The notes under the pieces: model-generated
What the model saw: the letters and a program-made list of their open reading frames with translations, nothing else
Database searches by the model: none
What the model was told of the DNA's origin: nothing
Translations under genes and position numbers: made by a program
In this document: in pieces, positions 1-36,120 of the stretch
How positions within the stretch are numbered: the first letter of the stretch is position 1
Layout: every line of letters starts with the position of its first letter
NCBI RefSeq assembly: GCF_901709675.1
Contig: NC_051100.1
Coordinates: forward strand, 12,134,286 to 12,198,285
Direction of reading: 5' to 3'
From: Syngnathus acus
Taxonomy: Eukaryota > Chordata > Actinopteri > Syngnathiformes > Syngnathidae
Length of the DNA: 64,000 bases

Positions 1-674
1 CGTCGTTATTCCACAGATGTACTATATAACTATATTGTAGCGTTAACAAAGTACAAGGATAGACGTGGGTTTGGTAAACGGCTCTTTATTTAACAAAACA
101 AACTTCCAGGCGTGTGGCGGCGTGGACTTCCAGCCACGGAGGTGGAAGAGAGATCCATAGAATGGGACCGGGCGTGCGTAAAAGCCATGTCCGAGCCCCA
201 TCCACCGTCCCCGGACAGACACCCGGCCGAGCGCCGGCCCCCGACTTCAATCCACGGAGGTGAAAGAGAGCTCCGTAGAGTAGGACTGGGCGTGCGTAAA
301 AGCCATAATAGTTTTTCAAACCTTCTGTGTCACTCCAAATCCTTAAATCCTTCAAACTCTTCGTCCTCCGTGTCACTTACAAACAAAGCTGCTAATGATG
401 CCGGTAGTACGTGGGGCCCTTCGTCATCTTCGTCATCCCGTGATCAATCTTTGTCCTTTTTGTAAACAACCGCCACGCCGCACCGCGCTGCTGACGTCAC
501 TTGAAATTAAAATTACAGTAATCCCTTGCTACATCGCGGTTCGTTTGTCGCGGTTTCACTTTTTTCGGGGGGAAAATGTTTGAAAAAAACTACATATAAG
601 TCGCTCCTCATTATAAGTCGCCTCCCCACCCAAACTATGAAAAACAACGTGATTTATAGTCCGAAAATTACGGT
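1..674. mobile_element. Old DNA transposon remnant of the 'ataagtcgc' type, left end outside window
   Basis: The right end (about 590-674) has the repeated motif ATAAGTCGC followed by TTATAGTCCGAAAATTACGGT, a terminal signature also seen near 4776 and 5603. The interior shares a stretch around 330-410 (TCACTCCAAATCCTTAAATC and onward) with the copy at 5090-5160, so they are one family. An internal block is duplicated at about 130-188 and 248-305. A partial Tigger-like end (CAGTAATCCCT at 516) is inserted near the right side. The superfamily is not recognised. It probably lies in a DUSP19 intron. Confidence 0.55.
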
Positions 675-675
675 A

Positions 676-1230
676 CAGTAATCCCTCACTATACCGCAGT
701 TCATTTATCGCGGCTTCAGTAGATCGTGGACCCCCCCCCCCCCCCCCAAAAAAATAAAAATTAAAAAATTAAAAATAAAAATTCTAAATTGAGGAATTAT
801 GGCACGAAGGTTGCCCGCACGCCAGCAGAAGGCAGGGAGTGCTCACACAATTGCAGTACATACACTTGTGCCTTGTTATAAAAAAAGTTGTTTTAATAAT
901 AAGAGTTCTAGAAACATATTTACAGTATGTATACATTTAGCTACATCTACATATGTTACAAACACAACACACACACCCGTATCATATTTATATTATTTAC
1001 ACATTATTTTCTGGATGTCATTTATACTATTAATATAGTATTTACATGTTTGAAATGATGTTAATGTTCTAATGATAACATATGCACTTACGTATATGGT
1101 TTGATATACATTTATTGATACACAAAAAATGTACGTCTGTTAAAAATGAGAGGGTGACACTACTTTGCGGATTTTCACCTATCGCGGGTGGTCTTGGAAC
1201 CAATTATCCGCGATAAACGAGGGATTACTG
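676..1230. mobile_element. Tigger/pogo-like MITE with TA target duplication
   Basis: The element begins CAGTAATCCC (676) and ends GGGATTACTG (1230), a perfect 10-bp terminal inverted repeat, with TA on both sides (674-675 and 1231-1232). Subterminal sequence on both sides contains ATCGCGG/CCGCGAT words. A 19-base C run (about 729-747) and an AT-rich core fill the middle; no transposase is visible. The TIR start CAGT and the TA duplication fit the Tc1/mariner superfamily, pogo/Tigger branch; that assignment is an inference. Confidence 0.75.
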
Positions 1231-1233
1231 TAC

Positions 1234-1640
1234 TATCGTTTGTGCAAATCCGTAAAGTTGTTTTGTGTGGCTTCCGCCACACAGAGTAGAGTACACGTAG
1301 AGCAGGGGTCTCAAACTCCAGTCCTCGGGGGCCGCATTCCTACATGTTTTCCAAGTTTCCCTGTAGGAATGCGGCCCCCGAGGACTGGAGTTTGAGACCC
1401 CTGACGTAGAGTATGTACATCCGCCGCCATTGATAAATACGATTGTGCAAATCTGTAAAGTTGTTTTGTGTGGCTTCTGCCACACAGAGACGTGATATAC
1501 AGGCATATTCTGTAGACCCAATGAAGCAATCAGAGAACATTACGTTTTATGCAGATCGGGGTGGTAAACCAATCAGAGGACTGTTCTTAACACGTAGAGT
1601 ACGTACCTCCGCCATCATTGATAAATAATACTATCATTTC
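1234..1640. repeat. Tandem duplication of a 200-bp unit
   Basis: The words TGCAAATCYGTAAAGTTG, TTTTGTGTGGCTTCYGCCAC and ACGTAGAGTAYGTAC each occur twice, about 200 bp apart (first unit from 1236, second from 1442). The first unit is interrupted by the small hAT MITE at 1303-1403, which shows the duplication is at least as old as that insertion or that only one unit was hit. Confidence 0.6.
1303..1403. mobile_element. 101-bp hairpin MITE, hAT type, with 8-bp target duplication
   Basis: The sequence starts CAGGGGTCTCAAACTCCAGT and ends with its reverse complement; the two arms pair over most of the element and could fold into a long hairpin. It is flanked by the perfect 8-bp direct repeat ACGTAGAG at 1295-1302 and 1404-1411. 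An 8-bp duplication and the CAGGGGT terminus are hallmarks of non-autonomous hAT elements. Clean boundaries and near-identical arms suggest a fairly recent insertion. Confidence 0.85.
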
Positions 1641-2167
1641 TGCAAAGAAAACAGCATTAGGACCCTCTAAAATGGCATAGACAAAGAGACATGCTTACGA
1701 GGCACAATTCAAGCTTCCTGAAAAGCCAGGATCATTGCAGAAGAGCAACGTGACAACGACAAGAAGGAACTTGGCATGTATAATGGCGAACTTGCCCAAC
1801 TGTTTAATTTGGATACAGAAGATGAGGACTTGGATGGATTTGCGTATGAATATCGATTACCAATAATGTGAGCACAGTAGAGTACATGGTTAAATAGTAG
1901 AATAAAGTACAACCGAACTCACTGTCTTGCTCCCGTGATGTTTTTCGTTTACCGTAAGTCATGGCATGCATGCATCCTATAATGCGGTGCGCCCTATGTG
2001 TGGATTAAAAAAAAGAAAAGCCCCAAGAATTCAGTCTGCACCTTTTAACCCGAAGCGCTTTATGATGCGGAAAATACGGTACATAGCTTGAAAAGCTCCG
2101 CATCTTCTAATTTTTACGTCTAATATCAACGGTCAGACCAAAGCTGCTTTTCTCCCTGTGCCTTCAG

Positions 2168-2350
2168 GATGGTGTGGTTCTTGTCCACTGCAACGCCGGC
2201 GTGTCACGCTCCGCCGCAATCGTCACGGCCTATTTGATGCGGAGTGAAGGGCTTGCGTTTGACGAGGCCTACCGCCAGGTGAAGCTGGCGAGGCCTTCTA
2301 GTCGACCCAACCAGGGGTTCCAGCACCAGCTGCAGAACTTCAAACCATAA
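2168..2350 (+). CDS. dusp19: Dual-specificity phosphatase 19, terminal coding exon
   Basis: The exon opens after a pyrimidine-rich acceptor (TGCCTTCAG, ending 2167) and encodes 60 residues to TAA at 2348-2350. It begins [14 protein letters not shown], which contains the cysteine phosphatase loop HCxxGxSR with catalytic Cys and Arg intact. It then reads AAIVTAYLM and ends with [13 protein letters not shown], matching the end of the DUSP catalytic fold. The wording of the loop and the PNxGFxxQL tail match DUSP19, a JNK-pathway phosphatase that in mammals binds the kinase MKK7. The C-terminus stops soon after the fold, shorter than in mammals. Earlier exons lie left of the window or were not found among the repeats at 1-2100. 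The gene is on the same strand as ZNF804A, and both genes map to human 2q32.1, supporting orthology. Other small DUSPs are possible but less likely. Confidence 0.88.
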   Translation, partial: DGVVLVHCNAGVSRSAAIVTAYLMRSEGLAFDEAYRQVKLARPSSRPNQGFQHQLQNFKP

Positions 2351-2745
2351 GTGATTTTGATTCTACGACAGCAACGATTCACAGCAGACTTTATCTAAAG
2401 GTTCCTTCCATATAGAGCGCGACAAGAAGCGCGCTCCTATGTGAGCGAGCACTGCGCCGTTGAGGCAAGAAATGTCCGTCTGCCGAAGGAACACGCCTCC
2501 AACAGACAAAGTCCAGTCAAAGGTGAGACAGGGGCTGCTCCAACTTCTTGGGTCCATTAGGTGAGACGTTTCTGAGGATCACCCGAGAATCACCCGAGAT
2601 TCCGAATGCCCATCAAATGTAACCGCGTGCACGGGCCAGAAAAACATTGCAAAACTGGAAAAGAAAACATCTGTGCATATTTTATAAAAGAAACAAGTTG
2701 TACCGCTATGAGAATAAAGTTTGATTCTATTTGTTTTCCAAGAAA
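2351..2745 (+). other. dusp19: DUSP19 3' UTR with poly(A) signal
   Basis: Non-coding sequence follows the stop codon. AATAAA at 2713-2718 is followed some 30 bp later by a GT-rich stretch (GTGTGTACTGTGTGTGTG), the usual arrangement for cleavage and polyadenylation. The transcript end is therefore placed near 2735-2745. Confidence 0.65.
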
Positions 2746-3636
2746 AGTGTGTACTGTGTGTGTGTGCGTGTGTGAGAGTGTGATTGTGGTTGCATCTGAG
2801 TGAGCGTAGTGTAGCCACGTGTGCTGCTGTGTGCCAGAAACACAGAAATCATCTCCCAATGAGAGATGCTTGTACGTTGTCATGTGAAAGATGTATCTGC
2901 TCTTGTTTGAAAGTGCATCTGTCCTCTTTTATTCCTTTATTTATTTTCAAGTGCAGATTTTGGATTTTGCATTGGCAGCAGTCGCTTGTTGGGGAGTGTG
3001 TGATGGTGGGGGTAAAGGAGGAGCTAAATTGCTCCAAATGGCTGGCAATTCCTGCTGGTCTCATAAAGGTCGTAGATTATTTAACGGGCCTGTAAAACCT
3101 GCCGAGTGATCGCATTGCGCCGGCTTCTGTCATTGTTGAGAAGCATAATGTTTGCACACCATGGCTTAATTCCTCCTAATGACCAAATGCTCTTCCAGCC
3201 TGACCAATTAGACCAGTATCGCACTTCCATTTTCTCTCCACCCACAATTTTGACTTTGTTGTGCGAAATAGTCTCCATGGTAGATTTTGTCCAATTGCAA
3301 GAGCGTCCGGAACACACAAACACACACACACAGTGCAAACTGGAGCGCGACTGCTCGGCTTTGGCCTTTCCTCTTTGTTGCTCTTCAGCGGCCCCGCCCG
3401 GGACTCACCACAGTGAAGCCAACCGGGCCTCCCCTGATGATTTTTTGACATTTCAGCATCTGGATGAGGGCCTGCAGTATGGCTCTAGCCGTCCCATCTG
3501 TAGCATCTCCGGGGAGAGGAGGCGGATACTCAGCCGGCCTAATTGCATGGCGGCCTCACTGATAACATGCCAGCACAGGTACACTTTAAGGCTGCTTTCA
3601 TTGTGTTGTGTGTGTGCATGCGTGGGTGCACGCACA
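2746..3636. other. Intergenic DNA, no gene seen
   Basis: The stretch starts with a short GT-rich run and has no convincing exon. A block at about 3455-3580 (from TTTCAG to ACAGGTAC) is free of stops in one frame and is bounded by AG and GT, but its translation matches nothing I know and there is no adjoining exon. Confidence 0.4.
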
Positions 3637-4262
3637 CACCATATTTTCCGGACTACAAGCCGCTACTTTTTGCTCAAGGTTTGAACCCTGCGCATTGTAG
3701 TCCGGTGCGGCGCAAAAATCACGAAAAATCAGAGTTTTGTGATGTCTAATACAAAAAAGCTAACGAATGTATTTACCACATTATTGTGTTCCTCAAGCAT
3801 AATACAGCACCTTCGATGCAATTCATCTGATACAACTACTCAAAATACACCCACAATAAGTGAAAACAGAGCGCACAGCTCCAAAATCAGCAGAAAGACT
3901 GACATTAATGCTATGAAAACGAGTGCATAGACAAAGTGAAGTACAGTTTATTATTGTCGTGTCATCTCAAGCTTACCGCTTTACCGTGTCCGTCGTTTCC
4001 ATAGATTGAAGGAACTGAACCATCAACGAAACGAAGTCTTTCGGCGAATCCTTCGCTATATTTACAAAAGATTTCTGAAACACTCCTTGAACAAGCAGGA
4101 CTTTGCCCACAGATGTGGGAACACTGCTTGAAAATTTAAATTTGACCAGGCACTTCTTTGAGGTTCTGATGTTGTGCAATGAGTTGTCTGGATTGATGCA
4201 TCCAACAACGGAACATTTTGATCCCTCCACTTCGACATCCTTGAGTTGTTTGGACTACAAAA
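3637..4262 (-). pseudogene. Transposon fossil with degenerate THAP-like reading frame
   Basis: The left edge carries the ATTTTCCGGACTA terminal word of the local DNA-transposon family (3641 onward). On the minus strand, 4230-3973 encodes an 85-residue frame beginning MEGSKCSVVGC; CxxxC near the N-terminus resembles the start of a THAP zinc finger, and TSVGKVLLVQGVFQKSF resembles the segment before the second metal pair, but the second Cys/His pair is lost. I read it as a decayed THAP-type transposase fragment. This is inferred from sequence resemblance only. Confidence 0.35.
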
Positions 4263-4775
4263 GTCTCTTCAACTAATAAACATGGCGGATTTGCGGATGT
4301 TTGGTTTGTCCCACCCCAACGGATGTGACGTAATAGATAAAAATACGTAATAGAAAACGAAGAAATCTGAACGGTGTAAAAAATAGCCCCCCAAGCAGAT
4401 CATAAAATTATCTCTGCAGCACCTGGAGGGATAGATTACACTTTTCTACAATCTTGGAGACTCCAAGTACACAATAAAATGATTTTAAAGGCAAAAAAAG
4501 TCGATTTTCCATGATATGTGTCCTTTAAAGGGAGAGATTGGCTCTTAACAAAGGGAGAAATTTGGCTCTTAATGAAGGAAACAGAGCTGCTGAAGCAACT
4601 GTAGAGGTTTCCTCCGGCCACTAGAATGCACTGGGCTATTGTTGATGACATCTTGTTGCATTGCCCTTTTCAGTATTTATTTATCACCCGGTCATGTGAT
4701 CTCCGGAGCTATACGTGTAGCTCGTATCGCATTGCCAACTTTACACCTGTATGTGCTCCAATTTTATTTATTATT

Positions 4776-5603
4776 ACCGTGTTTTCCGGACTATAAGTCA
4801 CTCCGGAGTAAAAGTCGCACCACCCATAAAATGCATAATAAAGAAGAAAAGAAACATATAATACTGGATATATATAATATAATATATAATATATACTGGA
4901 GTACAAGTCGCATTTTTGGGGGAACTTTATTTGACAAAATACAACACCAAGAATGGGCATGAATAGGCAACAACAGGCTAAACGATACAGTATGCTAATG
5001 TTACACTAACTAAGAGTGTGCCTGACGTAACATATTAACAGTTATTCAAATAACTATAACATAAATAACAAGTTTATCAAACCATCCATGTCACTCCAAA
5101 TTATTAAATCCATCGAAATCTTCACTGTGTAAACAACACCGCTGCTGGCTCCGGAAGTACATGCGGCACTGACATCAGACTCATCGTCAGTTGCAGTTCC
5201 AATTATTCTACAGGCCTGTATAACTCCATCTAAACGATATATCAAATAACTATAACATAAATGACAAGTTTATGGAACCATCCGTGTCACTCCAAATGAT
5301 TAAATCCATTGAAATCTTCATCCTCTGTATCACTTGTAAACAACTCCGCTGATTCCGGAAGTTAGTGGACGGATTCAGACTCATCGTCAGTTGCAGTTCC
5401 AATTATTCCGCAGGCCTAGAGCGCCCTCATGCGGTTTAGTCTGAAAATAACATGTGAAGTGAATCTACTATTCGTAAGTAAGTAATGTGTTAATGATCAA
5501 GTAATAATGTGTTAACAATCTCACATGTAACTCGCTCCTGAGTATAAGTCGCAACCCTGGCCAAACTGAAAAAAACTGTGACTTATAGTCCATAAAATAC
5601 GGT
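4776..5603. mobile_element. MITE-like element with ACCGTRTTTT termini
   Basis: The left end reads ACCGTGTTTTCCGGACTATA and the right end, reverse complemented, ACCGTATTTTATGGACTATA; both sides carry ATAAGTCRC words just inside. The interior contains two imperfect tandem copies of a 195-bp block (from about 5047 and 5241; both contain TAACTATAACATAAATRACA). No transposase is present. A similar ending is seen at 640-674, and another partial one near 5640-5665. Confidence 0.6.
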
Positions 5604-8199
5604 CTCTTACAAATGGTAATTAAACATTAAAACACCTGCAACTTATAGTCCGGCGCGGTCTACATACTTCTCTGAGAAATAACTCAGGAATCATTAAGAC
5701 CGGCCTTACTATGCTTCCTAAGTGCAGTATGTGAATGTTTTCTTTTTTCCCTCGTGTTGTATTGCGGCAAAATGCCAGAGGATCTTCCAGTGCAAACACT
5801 TAAGTCTTATCCATCCCACGTGTTGGACCATCTCATGGTCCAGCAGAGCGTGTCAGAGTTCACACACTTATTATCACAAAGCAGCAAAACATCCCATCCT
5901 CTTGCGGAGATACAACATTTTCATTTTTTTCTCTTCAGGCTTGCCACTCCGCCGTCGTGAGTTCTCTTATTGCTCCCAGTGTGCGTGTGATGTATTATTA
6001 AATAAAGCAGGCTTTCGTTTAATGCGCACAACGCTGGCAAAGTGCATATCTGCAAACATATGTTCACTGCTTACATAATGTGCGCCTTTATTTGAATCAA
6101 AGAGTAAATAAATAGCGACCCCAGCAAGGACTTAAACAGGCGACATTTGCATTTGTTAAATGAATCCAGCGGCGCTTAAGGGAGGTTTTTAAGCTTATTA
6201 TTACAGCAGTGGATCATGGGAGGGGAATTCATCAGATAAGCCGCTTAGAGTGGCCTTTATTTTCCTCAACGCTCTGCAGCAATATTTGCTCAGTGCACCA
6301 GAGAAAGAAAGAGATTCTCCGGGGGGGGGGTCTGGTCCCGACACTCCTGCCACGGCCATACTCCCTGCGCAAATGTTGCAACCCCCCCCAGATTTGTTGC
6401 ATATAAAAATAAACAGTTCTCTATACAAACAAATATTCTAATTCAGTTAGTGAGACGACATCATTTTCCCATTAAAATGTTTTGATTATTATTGCTTCAT
6501 TCTTCAATTTGGCCCTTGAGTGCAATCGAGCTGGAAAAAAGGCAGAGAAGTGAAAGATGCTTGTAGTCATCTTGAATTGAAACCTTGACGTGCTTTTAAT
6601 GTGCTTTGTTTTTGCCAGTGGGAGTCCTCATCGTAGCATCGGGCACACTCGGTGAGATGGAGATGACCTTGAGAAGTTGAGGAGATGGAAAACGCCTTCT
6701 GCTTAGCACAATGGAGACGGCGAGCCAAGCATCTGCTTCTATTTGCGTGAGTCAAGTGGCACTTGCCAATCAAACTTATGTCACGTAGTTTTTCAAGTTC
6801 ACTTATCAGATATTTCAGAATCGTAATTGGCCGTATGGTCAGGCGTGTACTCGTCCTCCGGCTCCATCAGGCGGGGTGGGCTCCACCTCGGTCATCAGCC
6901 TAACAGCGCTCAGCGCCATAGGAAATGGACGCCTCGTGTTCCTAATGTTGTGGCCACTGAGTGCGTATTAATGTTGTCTTGGCAAAAGGTCGGTGAGAGC
7001 CGGCATCCAAAGAGCAATTTGCGCTTCTATTGGTTGCTTTCAGAAAGTTCCCGTTAGGTTTAGAAGGATTGCGCGGCTTTCAACTCTCAGCTGCGGCTAC
7101 AAAGTGGTTGCGTCGGCGGTCACGGAGAGGAGGCAAAGGGTCTCCTGCCGCCAATCATTTCCCACAATACACTTTAGCAAAACCAAGCGCGAAGCAGACC
7201 GCCAGAGTCCGTGCGGTTTTCGTGTTTGGGAAGGAGTTGCTGCCCATCTGCTTCCAACTGCTTTTATTAGGACCATCTTCAGCTTTTGGGTGTTAACCTG
7301 GTGACACCCAAAATATTTGAACCAATTATGTATCAACACGTTGGCTGGTTAAAATGTGGAGCAAACGAGCTTTTTGTGAAAACAAACATCAAGCACAACC
7401 GTCTGTGCTCCCCTTTTCTTTATGTTAACGAGCAGGCCAGGGAGGAATGCACCACGGGATAATCCCGCTGAATCGTTTTTTTGAGTCATGCAATTTTGGA
7501 CGTGAGGAATTGTAATTGGTGACACATTGTGCATCTTATTGTATCCCAACAGATCTGGCGGGCAAACTCGGCGGGATACACACTCATCTCCTGCAGAATG
7601 TTCCTTATCATAAACCATTGGAGGATGCCTCGTGGCTTCCAGTAAAAAGAAAAAAAAACTGTTACGGCTCAAGCCTTGCGGGTGTCAGATGGAGCAAGCC
7701 ATTTGCCGCATTTTTTCACTAACCCTGCTTGGCCTCCTTTGTAGAGGATGAAGAATATATGCCTGTGAGTGTTATATTATCGTTGCTCCACTTTGAGGTT
7801 TAAAGGGACATCGGTGCTAGTTTGGTTAGCCTGTCAATTATGTTTTCCATTGTGTCTTAGCATTAAGCTAGCAGAGGCAATGTTATTTTCTTTTTTAAAT
7901 ACACATTGTGAAAATCTCTTTTCTGACGTATCTTCCATTCTCTGCTTGCTTAAGTTCACTGTCGCCATACAGTACTCGTATCTTGAATTTGTGTTTGCAA
8001 GTCAAAGAAAAAAAAAAGTCTGGTCTCTAAAAAAACTCATATCTGAAGGCAAAACTATAGCGGCACGCAAATGTCAGCGAGTGCATTTTGCCTGACTAGC
8101 AATGAGTGTACTAAAAGCTGTCCCAGTGAGCAGGACAAAGAGCCGTCCATGGACCTTAATTCTCAATGGGGGTAGAATGAGAGAACTTCTCCACGCCGC
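5604..8199. other. Intergenic DNA between DUSP19 and ZNF804A
   Basis: No exon with both splice context and recognisable protein was seen. The 5990-6130 and 6430-6600 stretches are rich in TAAT/ATTA cores and low in simple repeats, which is how conserved regulatory DNA often looks, but this cannot be judged without alignment. Confidence 0.4.
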
Positions 8200-8883
8200 T
8201 TCCCTGCTCGCCGGTAGGTGGAGCTTGTCTCCTTTGGCTGAGGAGGAGGAGGAGGAGGGAGAACCGGAGCCGGAGATGATTAAGGTGGAGGGGGGGGAGT
8301 GAGAGAGAGTGAGAGAGAGCGAGAGCAAGCGTCAGCACTCCATGCGTTAAAAGGGCAGATGGTAACGGCGGGTAAGTGAGGAGCAAAGCACTCTGCCGGC
8401 CGCGCAGCCAAAGCTCAGCTCGGCCGCTCCGCTCCACACGTGCCACCGCAGCGTCTCGCAGGAAACTGCCCCGTAGAACGCAGCGGCGCCAGCGGCGCGC
8501 TGGCAGTGCTGCCGCCCGCCGCTTCTACTTCTTCGTCTCCGAGCCCACGCTGACGGGACACAGCAGCAAAAGTGCAGAAGGAGGAGGAGTGGGAGCCGAG
8601 ATTGGAGCAGACAAACGGGGCGAGTTGGGGGCAACATTTGGGAGAAACCTACTAAAGAAAGATGCGGCGCGCAGCCAGCGGCAAGAAGAGAGGCATTTAG
8701 GACATGAGACCAGTGAAATATTGGAAGAGAAACTAGCAGGAGAAAGACAATTCATCAGCAGAAGCGGCAGCAAGAGGGAATAAACTCTCTTTTTGTGTGT
8801 GTGTTTGGTTGCCCTCAAGTAGGAGCAACAAGGACGCCTTCCGCTCCCAGCGCAAGTCCGGCAAAGTCTGCCAGGAGCTTCCG
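8200..8883 (+). promoter_or_regulatory. znf804a: Probable ZNF804A promoter and 5' UTR, GC/CpG-rich
   Basis: Base composition changes sharply to CpG-rich from about 8370, with purine-rich GAGAGA and GAGGAG runs at 8238-8330. This directly precedes the coding ATG at 8884 (GCTTCCGATGG). No TATA box is evident, as usual for CpG-type promoters. A 135-codon frame at 8376-8783 lies in this stretch and is more likely leader sequence than a gene. The transcription start cannot be fixed. Confidence 0.5.
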
Positions 8884-32696
<23,813 letters not shown>

Positions 32697-33230
32697 TTGC
32701 CATTTTCAAAGACTTTCAAGTCATTGGCTATGCTCATTCACTCCGTGGCACAAATAATGAATACAGTCAAAGTCAGAGTAGAGAATGAGTGAACGATTGT
32801 TAACATTTCCAAACGAGCCTCAGCTGTGCAAGCCGCCATGTAGCGCGACACCCAGCTGTGGTCCTTTCCCATCCCCACTTTACATTTCAAACTGGCCACT
32901 CGATTGCAAGAAAATAAAATTCCATCATCTTCATTTCACAAGGGATGTTCAAAAATATTGGGACTCCCAAGCGAGGAAAAGATTTCGACCTTCACTTGTG
33001 GAGGAAAATAAATTCTGCCTGGATGTATTTTTGTAGACCACCTCACTTGAATGAGACTCACTTTTTAGACTTTGTGCTGATGCTACTCGTGATGATGACT
33101 TAGAATTCAAACTACTTCAAAGCAAACCACGTTGGAGCAAATAGTAATGTTATTGATGCGATTGTCTTAGAAAAGGATACATGGAAATAAAACATGAATA
33201 ATAAAGCAGTAGACTTCTGGTCTTGTTTTG
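32697..33230 (+). other. znf804a: ZNF804A 3' UTR with poly(A) signals
   Basis: AT-rich sequence follows the stop. AATAAA occurs at about 32911, 33008, 33186 and 33200; the last two, close together, are the likeliest end of the message. Confidence 0.5.
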
Positions 33231-34385
33231 ACTTTTGCACACAGTAACAAAGAAAGAAGAAAAATCACTTTTGTTATTTTGAATTTCTCATCATTTGTAA
33301 GTAAAATGGGCGGGAGGGCGTCTGTCAGTCACGGACTGAGAGCGTCCACGGCACTTGCCCCGCTTAGTGACACTGACGGGCGAAAATCTGTTTGACCTTT
33401 CGATCATTCCGCAAGATGGCAACGTATTGGTGGCGGATCGACGGAGCATCGCATCAGTTTGACGGGTGGGATGCCCACCTCTGCTTGAAAGTAGCCCTTA
33501 AAACTAGGGTTGGCGTTTTGAATGGCTTCAAAGTAAGGTTTCAATTTCAACTTTCAAACTACGGCTGGCCCCCACTCGTGGCTTTTACCTCACCTTATGT
33601 CTCCATGTCCACCCATGTCTCTCGTGTGTGTGGGTATGCGTGTGTGTGTGTGTGCGTGTGTACAAGCGTGTTTGTGCGTGTGCACGGCCAATCAATGCTC
33701 ACCAACAATTTTGCCGGAGTGACCTTTTAAAGGTGCAAGAAAGCATTGCCGTGACATTCAAGCCAGAAGGCTAGAAATATGCCTCCCGGCGTGAAAATAA
33801 AATTTCCTATTTGTTTGCTTGTTTTGGGATTCATTCCCCAAGAAAAGGTGACATTTGTCCGTTTTTCCTCAAGTCGTGGCGAGAAAAGAAGAAACAGGCT
33901 TGTCTGGCCTTGTGTGGTGGCAAGCAGATTGGCAAGACAAACATGAGGGCAAACGGGAGAGGGGCGTCGTCAAAGACAATGCGGCCACGTGGAAGTGCTG
34001 AGCTTGCCAAATTGTAATTTTTCATCAAAATTATGACGCCGAGCAGTCCTACCTGCGGATTGTGCGAGTTGCCACTAGGAGCAAGCGTGACCCTCCGCCG
34101 ATAAATGAGCATCAAGTCAAGAAGAAGAAATGCATCGTAGTTTGGCCTCTGTGGCTTGCTGACGAGCAACAAAAGCGCCTTCCAAGTTTTTTCTTTTTTT
34201 TTTGCAGTCACTGCAGCTACTCAGAACCCGAATGGGCTGACTCCATTTTGCTTGCTTTGAAGGGCAGAACTGAATACTGGTGGGAGCCGGAGCTCAATTT
34301 GGGCAGCAGTCCATCTATGGACTCAGCACTTGAGCCGCTTCATCAGTGTAAGACTGGGCCAATTGGCTTGATTAATTCATTGATT

Positions 34386-34770
34386 GGTTAAGGTTTCAAA
34401 CCTGGGTGACACTTTCAAATTGGCATTTTCAAATGGGGTGAGACTTTCAAAACAGGGTATTAAACGAGGGACAAGGTTTCAACATAGGCCCATTACAGTT
34501 AGTTTCTAAGTAGGGTTTCAAATTGTTTTTTTTAATTAGGATTCTAAATGAGGGTTAGGTTTTAAAATTTGCGTTTCAAACTGGTGTTTAAAACTAGGTT
34601 TAGGGATTCAAATGAGGGTGTCAAACTTAGAATTGGGTTTCAGAGTAGGGTCAAGCTTTCAAATTATGGTATCAAATTGGGACTCTTGCAAAGGGTCAGA
34701 GATTCAAATAAGGTTTTAAACAATGATTAGTGTTCAAATCCATGTTTAATAGAAGATTAGGGTTTCAATC
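34386..34770. repeat. Degenerate tandem repeat built on AGGGTTTCAAA
   Basis: Words such as GGTTTCAAAC, GGGTTTCAAAT, AGGGTTAGG, TAGGGTTTCAA and GATTAGGGTTTCAA recur about every 15-20 bp through nearly 400 bp, with many substitutions. There is no coding frame. Confidence 0.65.
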
Positions 34771-36043
34771 CGGGGTCGGGCTTTCCATCCATGGCCACCT
34801 GATGACACAATCGGACAAATGTGTTGTTCATGCTTGCAAGCGCTTGGGAGAAGTCTACGCCTCCTTTCTAATAACGACAAGAAAACAGATGCAGGAAGCG
34901 TTCCCACACCCCTCCAAAAAAAAAAAATAGGTGGTGGGTTTAATCCTCAAGTCTGGTGATCATGTCCAAGAGCCCTTGAGCAAGACACTGAAGTTTGTTT
35001 TTCTCCCGGTAGGGTTTGGCAGCACCCTTCATGGCAGCACCAATTTACTTTTTTTGTGTCTTCTTGCGGTGTAGCAAATTTGAACAGGTTCCCCCCCTCC
35101 GCAAGCAAAGTTACAAGGGCCACACTAATTCTAACAGCAGAGATTTGTTTGAGGCCTTGAAAGGCCGCATCCCGCCAAACGTAAATAAAAGGGATTGTTT
35201 GAGGCCTTAAAAATGGAGCATCCTGCCAAACGTGCTTTGCAGAGGCCTCCTCCGACCATCATCATCATCAATAATGCATCAATCCACTGGTTGGAATTTC
35301 CCAAGGGCTTAATGAAGCATCTTTGCATGATGAGATTGTGGCGAAGGCTCCGTGCTGTGTTTCAACGCGTCGCATTTGGCGCTCACGCCATGCGATGTTC
35401 AGATCAAGTGGCCTTGAATTCTATTTTGATGTTTGGCAACTTTGGCCGACTCGCGGCCTCCATCCTGAAAATCTGGCGAGGGAGACGAAGAGCGAGCGAG
35501 CAAGATGTCATTGGGATGCGCCGCGCTCGGTCGTCAACTGGGCGCGAGCGTGATTGTCAACGCTGCCATGTCAATCGCTCTCCCGAGTCAGCTTAGTTTC
35601 AGTGAGTCCGTCCGTCCCCGTTAGCACATTTTGATGAGAACGAGTGGAACCTTGGCGCTAGGAAATCTGCCGCTCAAGCGCAAAGTCAGACCCGGGGCGC
35701 CTCGGGTGAGGTGGGGCCATCGATTCGCACTTTCGGCTCACAGGCTGGTTTGCGAGAGGGAGGTTAATCGCTGAGGGAAAAAAAGAGGAAAGAAAAGGCT
35801 ACCATGGCTGCACTGCACAAAATTAACATCACAGGCTCAAAAGGCTAAATTGTGACATCACCATCAAATCGAAAAGACAAGGGAAAAATGACATTTAAAA
35901 CACACACACTGGGATTATTAATGCAAACATGATGGAAGTAGTAATAAATGGGTTTTTTTTTTTTCTAACCCTCGTTCTCTTGTCAAGCGTGACATTACCT
36001 GAAGGGACAGCGGGACAGCTGGCTATCAGTGAGTTGCACTCGC

Positions 36044-36060
36044 ACACACGCGCACACACG

Positions 36061-36096
<36 letters not shown>

Positions 36097-36120
36097 TCCA
36101 CACACGCACACACACATGCA
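36044..36120. repeat. (CA)n microsatellite
   Basis: CA repeats with CACACGCG interruptions. Confidence 0.9.

Noticed and set aside
3106-3684. 192-residue + strand frame downstream of DUSP19
   Set aside because: It spans a transposon end and simple repeats, has no family resemblance, and no partner exons were found.
8376-8783. 135-residue Arg/Ser-rich frame before ZNF804A
   Set aside because: It lies in the CpG-rich leader, in a region where long frames arise by GC content; no protein family is recognised.
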